From Aliidiomarina sp. B3213 (GTDB lineage: Bacteria; Pseudomonadota; Gammaproteobacteria; Enterobacterales; Alteromonadaceae): 64,000 nt of DNA. The notes beneath the pieces are model-generated. The model did not search any database, had not been told where the DNA came from, and saw nothing but the letters and a program-made list of their open reading frames with translations. The stretch is from positions 248,001-312,000 of the forward strand of contig NZ_QMKJ01000003.1 of assembly GCF_003290085.1 (NCBI RefSeq), written 5' to 3'. The position numbers and the translations under genes are program-made. Positions 63,963-64,000 of this stretch are shown piece after piece (the first letter of the stretch is position 1; every line of letters starts with the position of its first letter).

Positions 63963-63970
63963 AGCCAGGG

Positions 63971-64000
63971 TTAGAAGTTAACGGTTAAACCGACCCAGAA
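63971..64000 (-). CDS. C-terminus of a TonB-dependent receptor (partial)
   Basis: Only the last nine codons and the stop are in the window: FWVGLTVNF then TAA. Ending in an aromatic residue with alternating hydrophobics is the outer-membrane barrel signature needed for BAM recognition. The receptor identity rests on this and on the downstream PepSY, DUF2271 and DUF4198 genes; the substrate (iron chelate, heme or another metal) is not known. Confidence 0.65.
   Translation of the reverse strand, partial: FWVGLTVNF

Overview
The window looks like a chromosomal segment of a marine gammaproteobacterium of the Alteromonadales type; an Idiomarina-like organism is my best guess. The reasons are moderate G+C, gene-order blocks typical of the class (priA-argS-ftsN-hslV-hslU beside rpmE; mrcA...aroK-aroB-damX; yihY-dtd; metJ/metL divergent), a complete histidine-utilisation set and a TonB/PepSY iron-type cluster. 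The genus is an inference; no rRNA or tRNA gene was seen.

Layout. 1-9.3 kb: the 5' end of glnA with a near-perfect sigma-54 promoter and two NtrC-type sites, a secreted S10 carboxypeptidase, an orphan CHASE-like histidine kinase with a TTG start inside a terminator-like hairpin, a 265-bp MITE-like palindromic element touching the start of a CNNM/CorC-type membrane protein, an AI-2E-family permease, a lipoprotein serine hydrolase and typA. 9.3-20.5 kb: small membrane and exported proteins, a diguanylate cyclase, a TrhA-like protein, an SDR enzyme, then a five-gene minus-strand operon (DinB-like, NRDE/TANGO2-acyltransferase fusion, OlsB-like N-acyltransferase, YihY, Dtd) that suggests a lipid function, a spermidine-synthase-like protein and a YiiD/FabY-type protein. 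20.5-27.3 kb: hutH-hutU-hutC (minus) divergent from hutI (plus) with a HutC-type operator between them, and hutG behind rraA. HutH has Cys in place of Ser in its MIO triad. 27.4-36.7 kb: a GGDEF/EAL protein, then hslU, hslV, ftsN-like, argS, priA and divergent rpmE.

36.7-53.3 kb: a methyltransferase, malic enzyme, metJ/metL, mrcA, then two unrecognised small genes where relatives carry pilMNOPQ/hofMNOPQ, followed by aroK-aroB-damX, an inverted dam-elaA-rsmJ operon and a YfcC-type carrier. 53.3-60.6 kb is the accessory part. A Sel1-like exported protein and a YhiN-family flavoprotein are followed by a module with a consensus-like promoter, a predicted ~50-nt terminator-ended RNA and an Abi_2/AbiF-family HEPN ribonuclease gene. 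A second, diverged copy of the last 30 codons and 3' flank of the flavoprotein gene closes the module. Six small exported proteins, mostly of unknown function, and a 41-codon remnant follow. 60.6-64 kb: flavoreductase, DUF4198, DUF2271 and PepSY-TM genes downstream of the end of a TonB-dependent receptor gene, probably an iron or metal uptake and reduction cluster.

The strongest candidate for an unusual system is 55.55-57.01 kb: a small-RNA/HEPN-toxin pair inserted at the 3' end of a housekeeping gene, flanked by a gene-end duplication whose differences are almost all synonymous. This suggests import from another lineage rather than local duplication.
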